Source: Erpobdella octoculata (taxonomy: Eukaryota; Annelida; Clitellata; Hirudinida; Erpobdellidae). From it: a stretch of DNA of 64,000 nt. Numbering within the stretch: position 1 is the first letter of the stretch; every line of letters begins with the position of its first letter. Location of the stretch: the NCBI GenBank assembly GCA_963978895.1, contig OZ022238.1:9981090-10045089 (forward strand), written 5' to 3'. Below are positions 45,601 to 55,840 of this stretch, in pieces. The translations under genes were made by a program, and so were the position numbers. The notes under the pieces are model-generated. The model did not search any database. It saw only the letters and a list, made by a program, of their open reading frames with translations, and had not been told where the DNA came from.

Positions 45601-46840
45601 AAATAACAGATTTAAAAGTCTAGAAGACAGTCCAATTTGCGACATGAGGGTGAACAACTTGAAGTTTGTAAACCTATCTCAGAATCTTATTGATGTAAGT
45701 AGTAAGAATACATCTAGCACCATCACCATACGAAGCTACAATCCGTTACTGAGCATTGACTTTTCAGAAAATATGTTTTCATCTCTCAACGGAATCAATT
45801 TTGTTGGAGTTTTTGAAAATTTAAATTTCAGTAAAAACATGTTGACATCTTTTCAAGATGTAATATTTAACAGTAGCATGCAGTCCGCAGTACTTGACAT
45901 ATCTTACAACTCAATTACAACACCGCTTACTGCAGCTGTAAGTTCACAAGCAGCAATCAAACGTTTACTACTAAATGACAACAATATCACACTACCGATC
46001 TTTTATAACAAAATGATGCCGTTTTCTATGGAAGTTTTAGAGGAAATCGATCTCTCGCGCAACGACATAACGAGGTTTGATTTATCGCAACTTAGCCAGA
46101 TGTCCAGCTTGAGAAATCTATTTTTAGCTGGAAATATTTTGACATGTAGCTGTGACGTCAGTCGGCTGTTAAAATTAGCTGCTATAAATAACATCAAGCT
46201 GGATGACTTTAACTGCGTTGATGACGAAAACCAATTGATACCTCAAAACTGCATCGAACAAGCGGCATGTAGTGAAAATGAAACGGTTGCCAACCCCGCA
46301 ATATTCAAAACGCCCTTGTGTGAAACGAATAACCGTGAAAACGTCTCCTCAAATGATTCGTCATCTCTGATAACTACAAAACGAACAACACTAAAATCTT
46401 CCAGCTTTTATTTGTCGTCGCTATCACTAATTGCTTCATCGAGATTAACTTCTTCATCGTTATCACCACCAACATTAACACCCTTGTCACCATCATCGTC
46501 GCCATTTTCATCTTCTACACCACCACAACTAAAAGCCCTCAATAGTAGCAGCCAATCAAATGTAGGACTCATAATTGCTGTAACTTGCTCGTTGGCTGTT
46601 TTTCTTGGCCTGCTCATGTTGGCCATATATCTGGTTCAACGGTTCAATGGCAAACGCCCCAGAGACAGACGAGGGAGTGGCAGCAGTGGAAATGGTAGTG
46701 GTGGTGGAAGTGGTAGAAATGGTGTGCAAGAGAGTCCAAATCAAAGATCAACGTCAGATTTGTATTATGATCACTTCCACAACAATTACGAAGGCGTTTA
46801 TCACGTAAAATACCGCGATCAAACACTCTTCCCAGGCTGA
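42608..46840 (+). CDS. Large leucine-rich-repeat single-pass membrane protein
   Basis: Uninterrupted frame of 1,410 residues. The N-terminus is a signal peptide or anchor (LLPPFSIIIIIITTTAII), then a short Cys-rich cap (CLITSTNSSCCCCEI). Some forty LRRs follow, of the extracellular 24-residue type (for example LESLYLENNRLDEL, LEYLGLSNNKIGRV, LTNLDLSNNRIRHV). An LRRCT cap begins near residue 1,178 (GNILTCSCDVSRLLKL..FNC). Then come a Ser/Thr/Pro stalk, a transmembrane helix at about 1,321-1,343 (GLIIAVTCSLAVFLGLLMLA) and a 67-residue cytoplasmic tail. The tail is Gly/Ser-rich and ends with tyrosine motifs (DLYYDHF, YEGVYHVKY). There is no TIR, kinase or Ig domain. The ectodomain recalls chaoptin or Toll-type adhesion proteins, with many N-glycosylation sites (NxS/T). 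Ligand and function unknown. Confidence 0.9.
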   Translation: MLSNLKTLLPPFSIIIIIITTTAIIRISSFSENSDFYVNKCLITSTNSSCCCCEITGNLMLVRLVCRDLGRIESLVEVNMTSFPVFINSFSVEGMSLVLKINLNFMVEKVSVRQMFLQNLGIKYVESATLSYSTFASKLESLYLENNRLDELKADSFPNLIGLEYLGLSNNKIGRVDERSFDKLKNLKFLFLNNNKISTISSLTFFYNTYLQVLSLHGNLLTSIDAHLFAGLVSLTNLDLSNNRIRHVEELAFSYLVNLTILKLSENEMTILPESLFEGLKSLAVLDLSSNFIEELKQQHFTSNLKMKRLLLTNNNNMKYIENNTFSVLPELIDLDLERCNFSGKMLRLLSPHKNCTNRIEMLNLQNNRIHSMADLLSHAPQKANSNLYELNLSGNLLGVEDETKNFEIFLQEHRLLESLDLSFNVLKIIRYHEFFNSSNLKILNFRRNKISEMEARSFDRLNKLETIILQDNNLKRTADFTFAELPNLLMVDLSFNQIFSINNRSFFRCAQLREIDLRNNLLTSVPLFEGMENLRSLYLDFNVIRSLNSTALYNFFNLTELGLSNQKRQINDLFNLSAGTFVNLKSIKTLYLQEVSLQDVGDNFKAYPSSLVELEKLNLSGNVLRHLEKDVFKMLKCLVVLDLSFNQISTLNALTFNGLVKLKNLNLNGNLLTLNIVVLPVFLWPLPELKEFGFSYNIKYNFSNESSNVTCDNFNNVFENKTFSKNYTISCFNGGNITWSTRVNFLSLKARGLSSIHEQFETFFSELVQLDLSYNKLIDVKLSSSNWLKIVKLGFNRLKQLDTEFLKSSKQNLKELDLQNNKFLKSEVFQITYKFRNLEVLRLSNNDINVVPFPVNDTDYIDYNSCLQPYQLTELYLDGNQITSAGISGLKSFPMLRILNLDSNNLKNLSSGIISNLFYLESFSVSNNFIKSLETTVFTNAPTFLTFLSFRNNSLGVLESQVFEDLVLLNSLDVSYNRLTTLHLLGSAGSIEKLYLSNNRFKSLEDSPICDMRVNNLKFVNLSQNLIDVSSKNTSSTITIRSYNPLLSIDFSENMFSSLNGINFVGVFENLNFSKNMLTSFQDVIFNSSMQSAVLDISYNSITTPLTAAVSSQAAIKRLLLNDNNITLPIFYNKMMPFSMEVLEEIDLSRNDITRFDLSQLSQMSSLRNLFLAGNILTCSCDVSRLLKLAAINNIKLDDFNCVDDENQLIPQNCIEQAACSENETVANPAIFKTPLCETNNRENVSSNDSSSLITTKRTTLKSSSFYLSSLSLIASSRLTSSSLSPPTLTPLSPSSSPFSSSTPPQLKALNSSSQSNVGLIIAVTCSLAVFLGLLMLAIYLVQRFNGKRPRDRRGSGSSGNGSGGGSGRNGVQESPNQRSTSDLYYDHFHNNYEGVYHVKYRDQTLFPG

Positions 46841-48305
46841 AATTTATGTTTGAACTTTTTTGGTAGCGTCTCTTAGTTTCGGTGTATAATTACTTCCATA
46901 TTTAATAACAAAGTATGTTCACTGTTGGCTGTCATTTATATTTTCGTCCTACCAATTGTGATAATTTTTCAATAACTATGTTTTGCGCATGCCGATTCAC
47001 GCTCTTTTTTCCTTTTTGATATTGAAAAACCAATTGTAAAAATGAAAGACTTTTATTAATTTAATTTTTTTGTTTTTCTTAGACACATCACTTTTTTCTT
47101 CCCCTCTTCCTACTACTCGCTATCTATCTGCCTCTCTATTTCCTTCTCTTACTATTTCTTTTTTGCTGTCCTTCTCCTTCTCTCTCTCTCTCTCTCTCTC
47201 TTTTCCTGTCCGTCTCCTTCAATTTCTTCTTTTTCTCTATCCTTCATTTATCTCTCTCCCATCCTTTATATAGCTCTATCTAAATTTACTGTTCCTGGTT
47301 ATTGTTTACTTAACCTCTTTTTATCTCTTTTTAATTAACTATTCATAAAAATTGTCACAGCGCGTCTTTTATATAGTGCGTGCGACGTGCAACCGAGTAG
47401 TCAGACAAATTTTCCGGAGGGGGGGGGTTCAGTACTTACAAGAGGGGGAGGGAGGCTCAGTACTTACAGGAGGGGGGGAGGTTCAGTACGTAAAAGAGGA
47501 ACCAATATTTTTCAAACACTTTCACACTTTTTCTTTTCTAAAAACAACTGATGACTCAGGGGATGGAGGTAGAGTTTTAAATACTTTTACTAAAATTTGT
47601 CAAACTTTCTTCTTCCAAAAAACTTAATCACCGAGAGGGGATGGTCACAGGTACTTCTCCAAAAATTGAAACAATCTCATGAGCTGCCATATGAAATTTT
47701 CAATTTTAAAATTTCCGTGGAGGCCCCCAGTGGTTTGTGGGAGGAGAGCAACCATCCGGGGCCCCCATGGCTACGCGGATGGTGGCGTGCGTGTGGTTTG
47801 ACTTGAGTGCATAAATGAAATCACGTCGTGGACTACAGGAGGTGGCATCACAATTGGCTGGTTGGGAGAAAAATATATAAATTCAAAAAAATTCCTTAAA
47901 AAATATTGCAATAATTGAAAAAATAGAAAAAATAATTGAAATTGAAATTTATATTGAAATAATGAAATAATTAAGAAAAATTTGTGACAAAATCTCGTTT
48001 TTACGGCTTACTTGTTATCTGTTTGTTTAAATTCAATTATTATAACAACTTTTTGTACTTGTTGCTAACGTGTAGTTGTGTCGCGTAGTAATTTAATGTT
48101 GTTGTTGTTGACCATGATTTGAGATATTTTTGAAATAATAGGGTTCGGCACATTCCGATTTCGGATACACGTGCGGGTGGCAGGAAACTGTGTGATCCCA
48201 TATGCACGAGCCGTTCCCGATGCCTCTGAGGTTCCACAACACTAGATTTCGTTTTACAAATTCTCTACTACTGCTGCTGCTTTTTTTTTCTTTTCTTTTT
48301 AAAAA
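46841..48305. other. Intergenic, low-complexity
   Basis: Pyrimidine-rich tracts (47,085-47,280) and G-run repeats AGGGGGGG-AGG-TTCAGTAC (47,415-47,490), probably from an old element. No gene I can support. Confidence 0.45.
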
Positions 48306-48466
48306 AAATAATTTATAGTCCTTTACACCAGGTGTTTTAAGATTCTAATGGCTGTTTGTAGGAAGCACTTAAGTACTTCCTGTCGTGGATCAGAATTTGA
48401 TCCTTTTTACTTTTTCCTCCTCCTTCTCCAGGCTTGGGACTGGCTCGCAATTAGCAAGGCGGAGTT
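48306..48466 (+). repeat. Dispersed repeat family B, copy
   Basis: Parallel to 955-1,118: TTTATAGTCCTTTACACCA, ACTTCCTGTCGTGGATCAGA, TCCAGGCTTGGGACTGGCT and CAAGGCGGAGTT. It is followed by a short (TAC)n run. Confidence 0.8.
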
Positions 48467-48727
48467 GACTGCTACTGCTACTACTACTAATACTAATACT
48501 ACTATTACACTACTACTATTTGTTGTTTCTTGTCGCTTGTGAAAATTAAATGGCTACGGCTATTAAATAATTTTGGAAAACCTTCATAATTTTATTACCA
48601 GATTTTTTTATTTAACGAATAGTAAATATTATTTGATTAATCGCAAAGTTAAAAACAATTTGAAAATGTATTAATCTTCAATATTCCATAAGTTTTATTT
48701 TATAGAATATAGGAAACTCTTCAGCTT

Positions 48728-50435
48728 CTACTCGTTTCCAAATTCCACAACTGCTCCCATCATTATACCCAAAAACGAGATAACAAAGAGGAGCAAAAGT
48801 TGAGTGGATTGGGTAGCTGAGAGTGCTGAGACACCCGATGGCACAGGTGAAGGGTCAGGATCAGTTAAACCGGTGATGACAGTACAGGTGTTATTCTGAA
48901 CATACGCATCTGAAGGTAAATTATGAACGCAATGAAAATTATTAAAAAATTAAAATAATTATTTTAATTTGTAAAGCAACAATTAATTATGTTGAAAGCA
49001 AATAAATTGCTTACTAGAACACAAGCTGGCAGAAATGTTGGCAAAGTTAGGTGGACACTGTGTGAGCGGAGTTCCTTGCTGATAAGGACTTTCACCATTG
49101 ACATTACCTCTGATTTGAATATTTTTAAGCTTTTTATTGTGTGAATAATGATATCTCTTACAATAGTGAACATTTTCAATGTTCACAACAGGAATTCATT
49201 TGCCATATGTTGGTCGTAAAAGTTTGTAATTAAAAAAATAAAAAATCCTTAACAAGAGAATAAAAAAAACATTCAAATGTTATGTCATCAATAACAATGT
49301 TTTGAGAAAAGCTCTGCAGGTGGGCAATTTATATAGCTTGTTACTTTTGAGCTGTTAAACACGCACCCGAGAGGAACGTAAATGTCTCTTGACTCTCAAT
49401 GGAAAGTGGACTGGTTATATGTTTGCACTAAAAACTAAGAATAATTTGTTAGAACATGATGCATGCTGTGCATATTATTCCAAATGATAATTCTATGATA
49501 TTAGAATATTATTTTGTCTTTCTAATTATCTTGCTTGTGATGAATCTTTAGATTTTGAAATTTGAAACTCCGTTTAACTTATTAGTAGGTCGTAGAAATG
49601 AATAGTATAAATCATATTTAATAAAAAATAAGTGTTTTTTTTAAGACATGGTGTTTTAATAAAAATAAATTATCTTTACTAACCCTGGTGCGTAATCACA
49701 ACCGTAAAAATAAGCGTTCGATACAGTTGAACCATCCTCCTTAAACAACGTTGGACATAAAGAGTAGGCACATCCAACTTCGAAAGAATTCGCCCAAACA
49801 ACCTATAAAAAAGAAAAATTAAAAAAATGATCAAGTTTTAAAGTTTTTAGTCCAATAAACAAACTACATTTTAGAATTTTACCTGAGTGTAATGGCCACA
49901 CATTTTGTTACCGTTACAGGACATGCTGTTCCAATTATAATCTGATTTCTCGTTGTACCAGGTTTGTATAGTGGTAGTCCACGTCGGTTTCGAGTTGCTT
50001 TGAGCGTAGAGGTTTTGACCAATTTGCCCCGAAGGAGTGATTAATGCTCCATGTTTCCATGTGCAATTCTTAACCCATATTGCCGCTTGATCTGCAAGAG
50101 TATTGTTCCATACCTAGCAATAAAAAACAATGAGCTTTCCACCTCTAGTAATAAAAATAATACTTTGCAAGTAACATTAGTTTAAAATTTAAATAAACAT
50201 TTAATTATAATGTACTTAAACATTTTTTCTTAATAATTCATCAAAACAGAAAACCAAAGTTTCTGACCATTTTCTTCATATTTGTAGCTTGTTCTTTTGC
50301 TCTAGCAATGTTGTGCTGATCGATAATAATTTTTTGATCTGCACAGCTTGGATATTTCGCAGCGACATCGGCCACACTGGTATCCACCACTAACATCATT
50401 ACCAAAAACAAAGCAATCAAGCGAGTTGCCATCAT
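48728..50435 (-). CDS. CAP/SCP-domain secreted or GPI-linked protein, paralogue 1
   Basis: Five coding exons: 50268-50435, 49883-50113, 49684-49802, 49015-49109, 48728-48909; 795 nt, 264 residues, phases 0,0,2,1. Signal peptide LIALFLVMMLVVDTSVA, then a CAP domain: IDQHNIARAKEQATNMKKM / VWNNTLADQA, GQNLYAQ, CGHYTQ / VVWANSFEVGCAY and YFYGCDYAPGGN. The CAP landmarks HN..R, CGHYTQ-VVW, VGCA and C.YAPGGN are all present. The final exon ends in a hydrophobic LLLLFVISFLGIMMGAVV with four or five residues after it, resembling a GPI-attachment signal. The start could be either ATG at 50,435 or 50,432 (adjacent Met codons). CAP proteins act outside the cell; the target is unknown. Confidence 0.9.
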
Positions 50436-50656
50436 TTCTCTCACCACAGTGTTCTGGAAAAACAAACAAACAAACAAAAATTAATAAAATTTATGTAAAA
50501 TATGATACACAGCTTAATAATAAATTATGCGTTTTAGAGAAACCTCAAAATTGTATGGTTGTTTCCTGAGATTAAAATCAAACTAAAACTCCCGCAAAGC
50601 AGAAAAACAGCATAATTTATAATAAAAAAGCTGCTTAAAATTCCCATAATGCTTAC

Positions 50657-50770
50657 CTGTTTGCTTTATTTCCTTTCTTCGTTCACATTCACTCATCCTA
50701 ATATGCTGTTATTGAATCTTGTTGTTTTCGTTCATGCTTGAAAAGCTTCACTTCAAAGACACACAACCGT
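50657..50770 (-). other. Probable 5' UTR exon of CAP paralogue 1
   Basis: AAGCAAACAG/GTAAGC at 50,657 is a clean donor, matching the acceptor TTTTCCAG just upstream of the start-codon exon (50,453). The upstream boundary is not defined. Confidence 0.45.
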
Positions 50771-51889
50771 AGCTTAACATTAAAACAGCTTACGAGCTTA
50801 AATTAAATTCTTAATGAGGATTATTAGTTTATCAGAATTTTGTCTTCACGTGGGAGGGCGACAGAAGCAATCTAAACTAAAAAACAAAATTTTTGAATGA
50901 GTCATATCGAAAACTTTTAGAATTAAATAAAAAGCAAAATGCTATCATAGCATTAAATCAATGAAACCTCTATTAAATCAGTATGTGGGCATCGACCATG
51001 GAAGACTTTTGTAAATAAAGAAATTTTATCGTCAACCATTTTACGACTTTCTTAAAAAAAGATGACAAACAAGTAAACCGTAAAAAACTTCGTTTTGTGA
51101 AAATCCTTTATAGTTTTATAATTCGGTGACAAAAATGTTTTGCAAATTATTTTTTGATGATAATAAGTCTATAAAATATGAAAAAATTGACCACAGTCTT
51201 TTAAATACTTAATATGTGAAGTATGTGAGGATTGAAAAGATAAGAAATTTTTGAATCAATATGAAATAAACAAATTTTTTATCAATCATACAAACAAACT
51301 TGTATAGGGCTTTTCGTAAGTTTCAAAAATGTATGTGATTTTAGCTTTTTTGAGGATATCGTAATGTGCTTTTCTCATAAAATTTCGAAAATTAGGTTGA
51401 AAGATTTGCGGAACACTTTCAAGCACATCTGGCTTTTGCATGAGAAACTGTTGAATAGGCAAGAAGACGCTTTTGATTTTGCAATCCATCTTCTGGTATT
51501 GAGGCACACGCAAGGCATTTTCAATTTTCAATGCTTGTCTTATTTCTTCTCACATTCAGAATATTCGCCAATATATAGGGCAAGTTAATAAAAATGTTTG
51601 CGACTAAAAGTTTTTTCAATTTTAGCACGAACTGTGAGCTAGTATTAAGTAGGTATGTAGCGAGTAGCGAGCACAGAACAATCAAAACAGAGAAAGGCGT
51701 CTAAGCTTCGTTGAGGCAACTTTTTAACAACTTGATTTATTCACTTCTTATTTGACTGATTTATTTTGTTTTATTCAATTTAAATTTTATTTAAAAACCA
51801 TCTATAATGTATGTTTTGTTTGTAGCCTTTCTGTGACGATATTAACGAAACTTTATATGAAAGTCAGAGCATGGAATTCCGCTGGCATC

Positions 51890-52045
51890 ACCAGGGTCTA
51901 TAGGGGTGTGGGATGGTAGGCACCAGGGCCTGTAGGGGTGTGGGTAGGTAGGTACCAGGGCCTATAGGGGTGTGGGTAGGTAGACACCAGGGCCTGTAGG
52001 GGTGTGGGTAGGTAGGTACCAGGGCCTGTAGGGATGTGGGTAAGC
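51890..52045. repeat. 32-bp minisatellite, about five copies
   Basis: Unit with CCAGGGCCTGTAGGGGTGTG followed by GGTAGGTAGGTA. Not coding. Confidence 0.9.
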
Positions 52046-52214
52046 ACCGTAAAATAGCTGTTTCTGGTTGTTGTTTGGTCCACAAGTGAAAATAAGTTAG
52101 ATGAGTGATTCGTGACCTAGAAGTCTAACTTCTAATACCACTTCCAGCCTAGTCAACATTTAAAAACATCCAGGCATAATTAATGACCTCGAAAAACAGC
52201 ACACTGTAAACATT

Positions 52215-52445
52215 CTATTATAGTCATCATCATCTTTATCAGTATAACTGTTATAATCATCATTATTACCACCATCATGATTATCATCATCGTCGTCGTC
52301 ATCGTCGTCATTATAATCGTCATTATCATAATCATCATCATCATCGTCATTTTCATCGTCATCGTCATCATCAGCATCATCACTGCCATCATCATCATCA
52401 TCATTATCATCATCATCATCAAACTCATCATCATCATCATAACCA
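52215..52445. repeat. (CAT)n imperfect microsatellite
   Basis: About 230 bp of ATC/GTC trinucleotides, interrupted. Poly-M/T and poly-I/V frames are artefacts. Confidence 0.93.
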
Positions 52446-52779
52446 TTATTAAATATGCATTACTGGTTTCTTCTTCAATCATTTAAAATTTTAAAACCGT
52501 AGAGTAAACATTTGCAATAAATGAATCAGTTGAAAATTATTCAAGAACGACGCATTAAAGAGGTTTTCTCATTTAAATCACAAACAGTTCAGCAGTTTCG
52601 CTTGACTGGTTATTGTGCAAGAAGACAATAAGCGCATATAATAAGGCCAACCCTTAAAATAAAGAAAAGAACGTTGAAGAAGAAAGTAAGAATCTGGAAC
52701 AGGATGGGGGGACGTTTTGATGGATTGTCTCATTTGTAGTTAAATAGCTGCATGGAAAATCAAAAACATCAGAAACAAG

Positions 52780-53050
52780 TAGAGGAAAAAACGAGTTTTT
52801 CAACACAAACTTTTATTTCAAACACATTCGATTCCAAAATACCAAAGATGTTCAAATTAAGTTTTTTTTTAATTGAATCAAGTATTGCCATCCAATATAA
52901 AGCTATGCTGAAAGTTTCAGCTTCCTAGCTAATCAAAAAGCTGGTTAAATTTCACTTGCAAGATTTGCGTACAGAGAAAGACACACACATACATACACAG
53001 ACGCACACACAAACAGAGATTGTAACCTAAATAAAAGTTTGTAAAAATGT
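52780..53050 (+). repeat. Dispersed repeat family D, copy
   Basis: About 270 bp matching 4,370-4,628 along its length, from AACGAGTTTTTCAACACAAA to CCTAAATAAAAGTTTGTAAA. This copy has a longer CA-rich insert. Confidence 0.8.
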
Positions 53051-54109
53051 CGGACAGCATTACATACCGACTATGTACTTCATAAAAAAGTACAAACCCA
53101 CACGTTTTTAACAGAAAATTAATTTGTTATTTGAACTCGAGCAAGTAGCTGGAAGTAGATGGAGGTTTTTTTGCAGAACCGTGGGTCATTGTGTCAAGGT
53201 GCTGGAAATTTGACACAAACCATCATTAGGAGTTCTGCCAGGAAGTTTAAATTTTTTTTTACAAAAACCAGATCAGAAATGAAACTTTTAAAACTTTTTT
53301 TTCATTAGAAGCTTTTTTCACTAAAATAAATGATTACAAAGTGTCTATGTCAAATTGCGTATATGTCTTGGTCACGAGACCCGATCTCAATCCCGAAACC
53401 CCGGAATTGACAATTTTGTCAATCCCGGGATCCGAAATGGCCAAGATTTGTAATTCCTAATCTGAATAGGTATCATGGATTGTTTATTATAACGAATGAA
53501 GCACCGTTTTATAGCCTAGATTTTATCAGCCCTGGAAGTTTGTTTGACTCACGCCGCATTAAATATTGTCATTCCGAATTGAATTGAATTTGAAAGTTTC
53601 GTCCCCAAACCGGTGTTTATATGAGGCCAATAACCAGAGATTTTTTGCGGCTTTAACATAATCTATCAAATAGGCTAATAAAAAAGCTTAAAAATACAAA
53701 TTTTCCAGAAATAAGGCCTAAAAATACAAATGATCGAAATATAGTTAAATTTAAAGATTTCATGGTTCTTGAAAAAATATGAATTTGGTAACATTTTCGG
53801 CGAATTATTGTTTTGTAAATTTTCCAGTCAGTAAATTTTTCCAGTCGACAAGTTTTCCATCAGTGAATTGCAGTTACTGAACTTTCAGAATACCGTATCA
53901 TCAGATGAGCATTCGATTCACCACAAACAGTGTTGGATGTGATTCTATTGTCAGATATGTGTATAACACTCATAGACTAGCTGTTTAAGTTATTTTATAT
54001 TTTTAGTGAATTTTATTCAGAATGAAATCATCTTAGAATATTTTAATCAAATCGATAGAAGTTCCAAATAAATACGCTTCTAAATAAACAACATGTTAAA
54101 TAAATTCCC

Positions 54110-54840
54110 TTATATTAGTATCACCTCCGGTCTTGCCTGCTCACTTGTTTGCTTGCTTGCTTGAATGTTTGCAAACCTTGAAAGGTAAAATTAACTAACT
54201 TCTCGTAATCCAATCAAGCTGAATTTGAAATATAGGCTAACATTCATTCTATTGATGTTATACAAAATTTTGAAAAATGTTTATTGTATTTAAAAAAAGA
54301 ATTTATCTATGTTTTAAAACAAAAACAAATCAATTACAATTAAATAAATGTTGACATATATAAATCCCAAAAAATGTAATTTTAAAAGAAATTGTTTGCA
54401 ATAAATGAAAAACTGGCAAATTCAAAAACTTAAGAGATTGGTTATAAAATCTAGTTTTTATAGGATTTCATTAAGTTTCACTTGTCCGGATGTCCATGGG
54501 ATGTCTGCGGACGTTTAAAAGCTCGAGAGATCATTATAAAATTAACCAATTTCACAAAAATTTAAAGTTTAATGTAACTGAAATTACTATAAAAATGTAC
54601 CCAAGAAACAAAAATTATAAAAATAAATTAAAGAAGCATAACGACAATAACGACACAAATTTTCATCGTCATCGTCATAGTAATATTTTAACGATACGAT
54701 GTAGCAATGAAATTGTTCAGCTACCTCAAAAGCATGTTTTTAATTTTTCAAATTATAATTCACTGTTTACGGCTTACTTGTTAAATCCCTTATTTTAACT
54801 TCACCGCGGTCCTGCTTGCTTGCTTGCTTGAATGTTTGCA
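54110..54840 (+). repeat. Dispersed repeat family E, longest copy
   Basis: Starts and ends with TTGCTTGCTTGCTTGAATGTTTGCA (at about 54,150 and 54,812). Inner parts match 32,255-32,580 and 62,876-63,090; an inverted match lies at 5,745-5,990. It has no protein-coding capacity that I recognise. Confidence 0.7.
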
Positions 54841-54994
54841 TTTTTACCACGTTTTTCTTAGCTTGCTTTTTTTCTCTGTGTCTCTGTTTGTACAAATAAG
54901 AAAATTTGATCGAACTTTTAATCATTTCACATCATCCAATCTTGTTCCGCCTTTTACGAAATCGGTTATTTATTTAATCCGCTTAAAATGAACT

Positions 54995-55545
54995 CGCATA
55001 AATGACATACACATATGTCATGTACACACATGACATGTACACATGACATGTACACACATGACATACACACATGACATGTACACACATGACATACACACAT
55101 GGCATGTACACACATGACATTTACACACATGACATGTACACACATGACATTTACACACATGACATTCACATACATGCCATGCACACACATGACATGCACA
55201 TACATGACATGCACTCACATGACATGTACACACATGACATGCATGCACATGACATACACACATGACATGAACACATGACATGCACATACATGACATGCAC
55301 TCACATGACATGTACACACATGACATACACACATGACATGCACACGCATGACATTCACATGCATGCCATGTGCACACATGACATGCACACACATTTGACA
55401 TGCACACTCATGACATAAACACGTGACATTCACACACTTGACATACATCACATGACATGCACACACATGACGTGTACACACGTGACATGTACACACATGA
55501 CACAAACACATGACATTGACACACTCGGCATACATCACATGACAG
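54995..55545. repeat. 14-16 bp minisatellite (ACACATGACATG-type)
   Basis: Some 35 variable copies of ACACATGACATGTAC with T/C and length variation. Cys/His-rich frames on the minus strand (CHVCTCHVC) mimic metal-binding repeats but come from the array. Confidence 0.95.
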
Positions 55546-55840
55546 AAGACGACCGAAGAATGACACGACTCAGCTGAATCAGAAGCATGCAAACCCTCGC
55601 CGATTTGTACGCACAATAATTGCAAAACAGGATTAAATAAGCACTGAATTTAATTGGAAATCTTTTGTGTTGACAAGTTTTGAATTGAAAAAAAAATCTG
55701 TAGTTTATTTTCAAAAATATTTGAACGCCTTCTACTCTAATACAATCTTGATCATTATCATCATGAACGCCAAACGATGAAAAAGAAATTGTTCCGAAAT
55801 GTTGAGGTGTATTGGGCTGCCAGTTTTAGCGTCATGCTTG

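Noticed and set aside
42608..46840. Toll-like receptor
   Set aside because: LRR ectodomain and LRRCT fit, but the cytoplasmic tail is only 67 residues with no TIR domain.
51286..51531. 81-codon minus-strand frame, possibly a small gene
   Set aside because: No recognisable domain, no supported start or splice sites, AT-rich composition; may be transposon debris.
54966..55625. Cys/His-rich frames that look like metal-binding repeats
   Set aside because: Products of the ACACATGACATG minisatellite in all frames.
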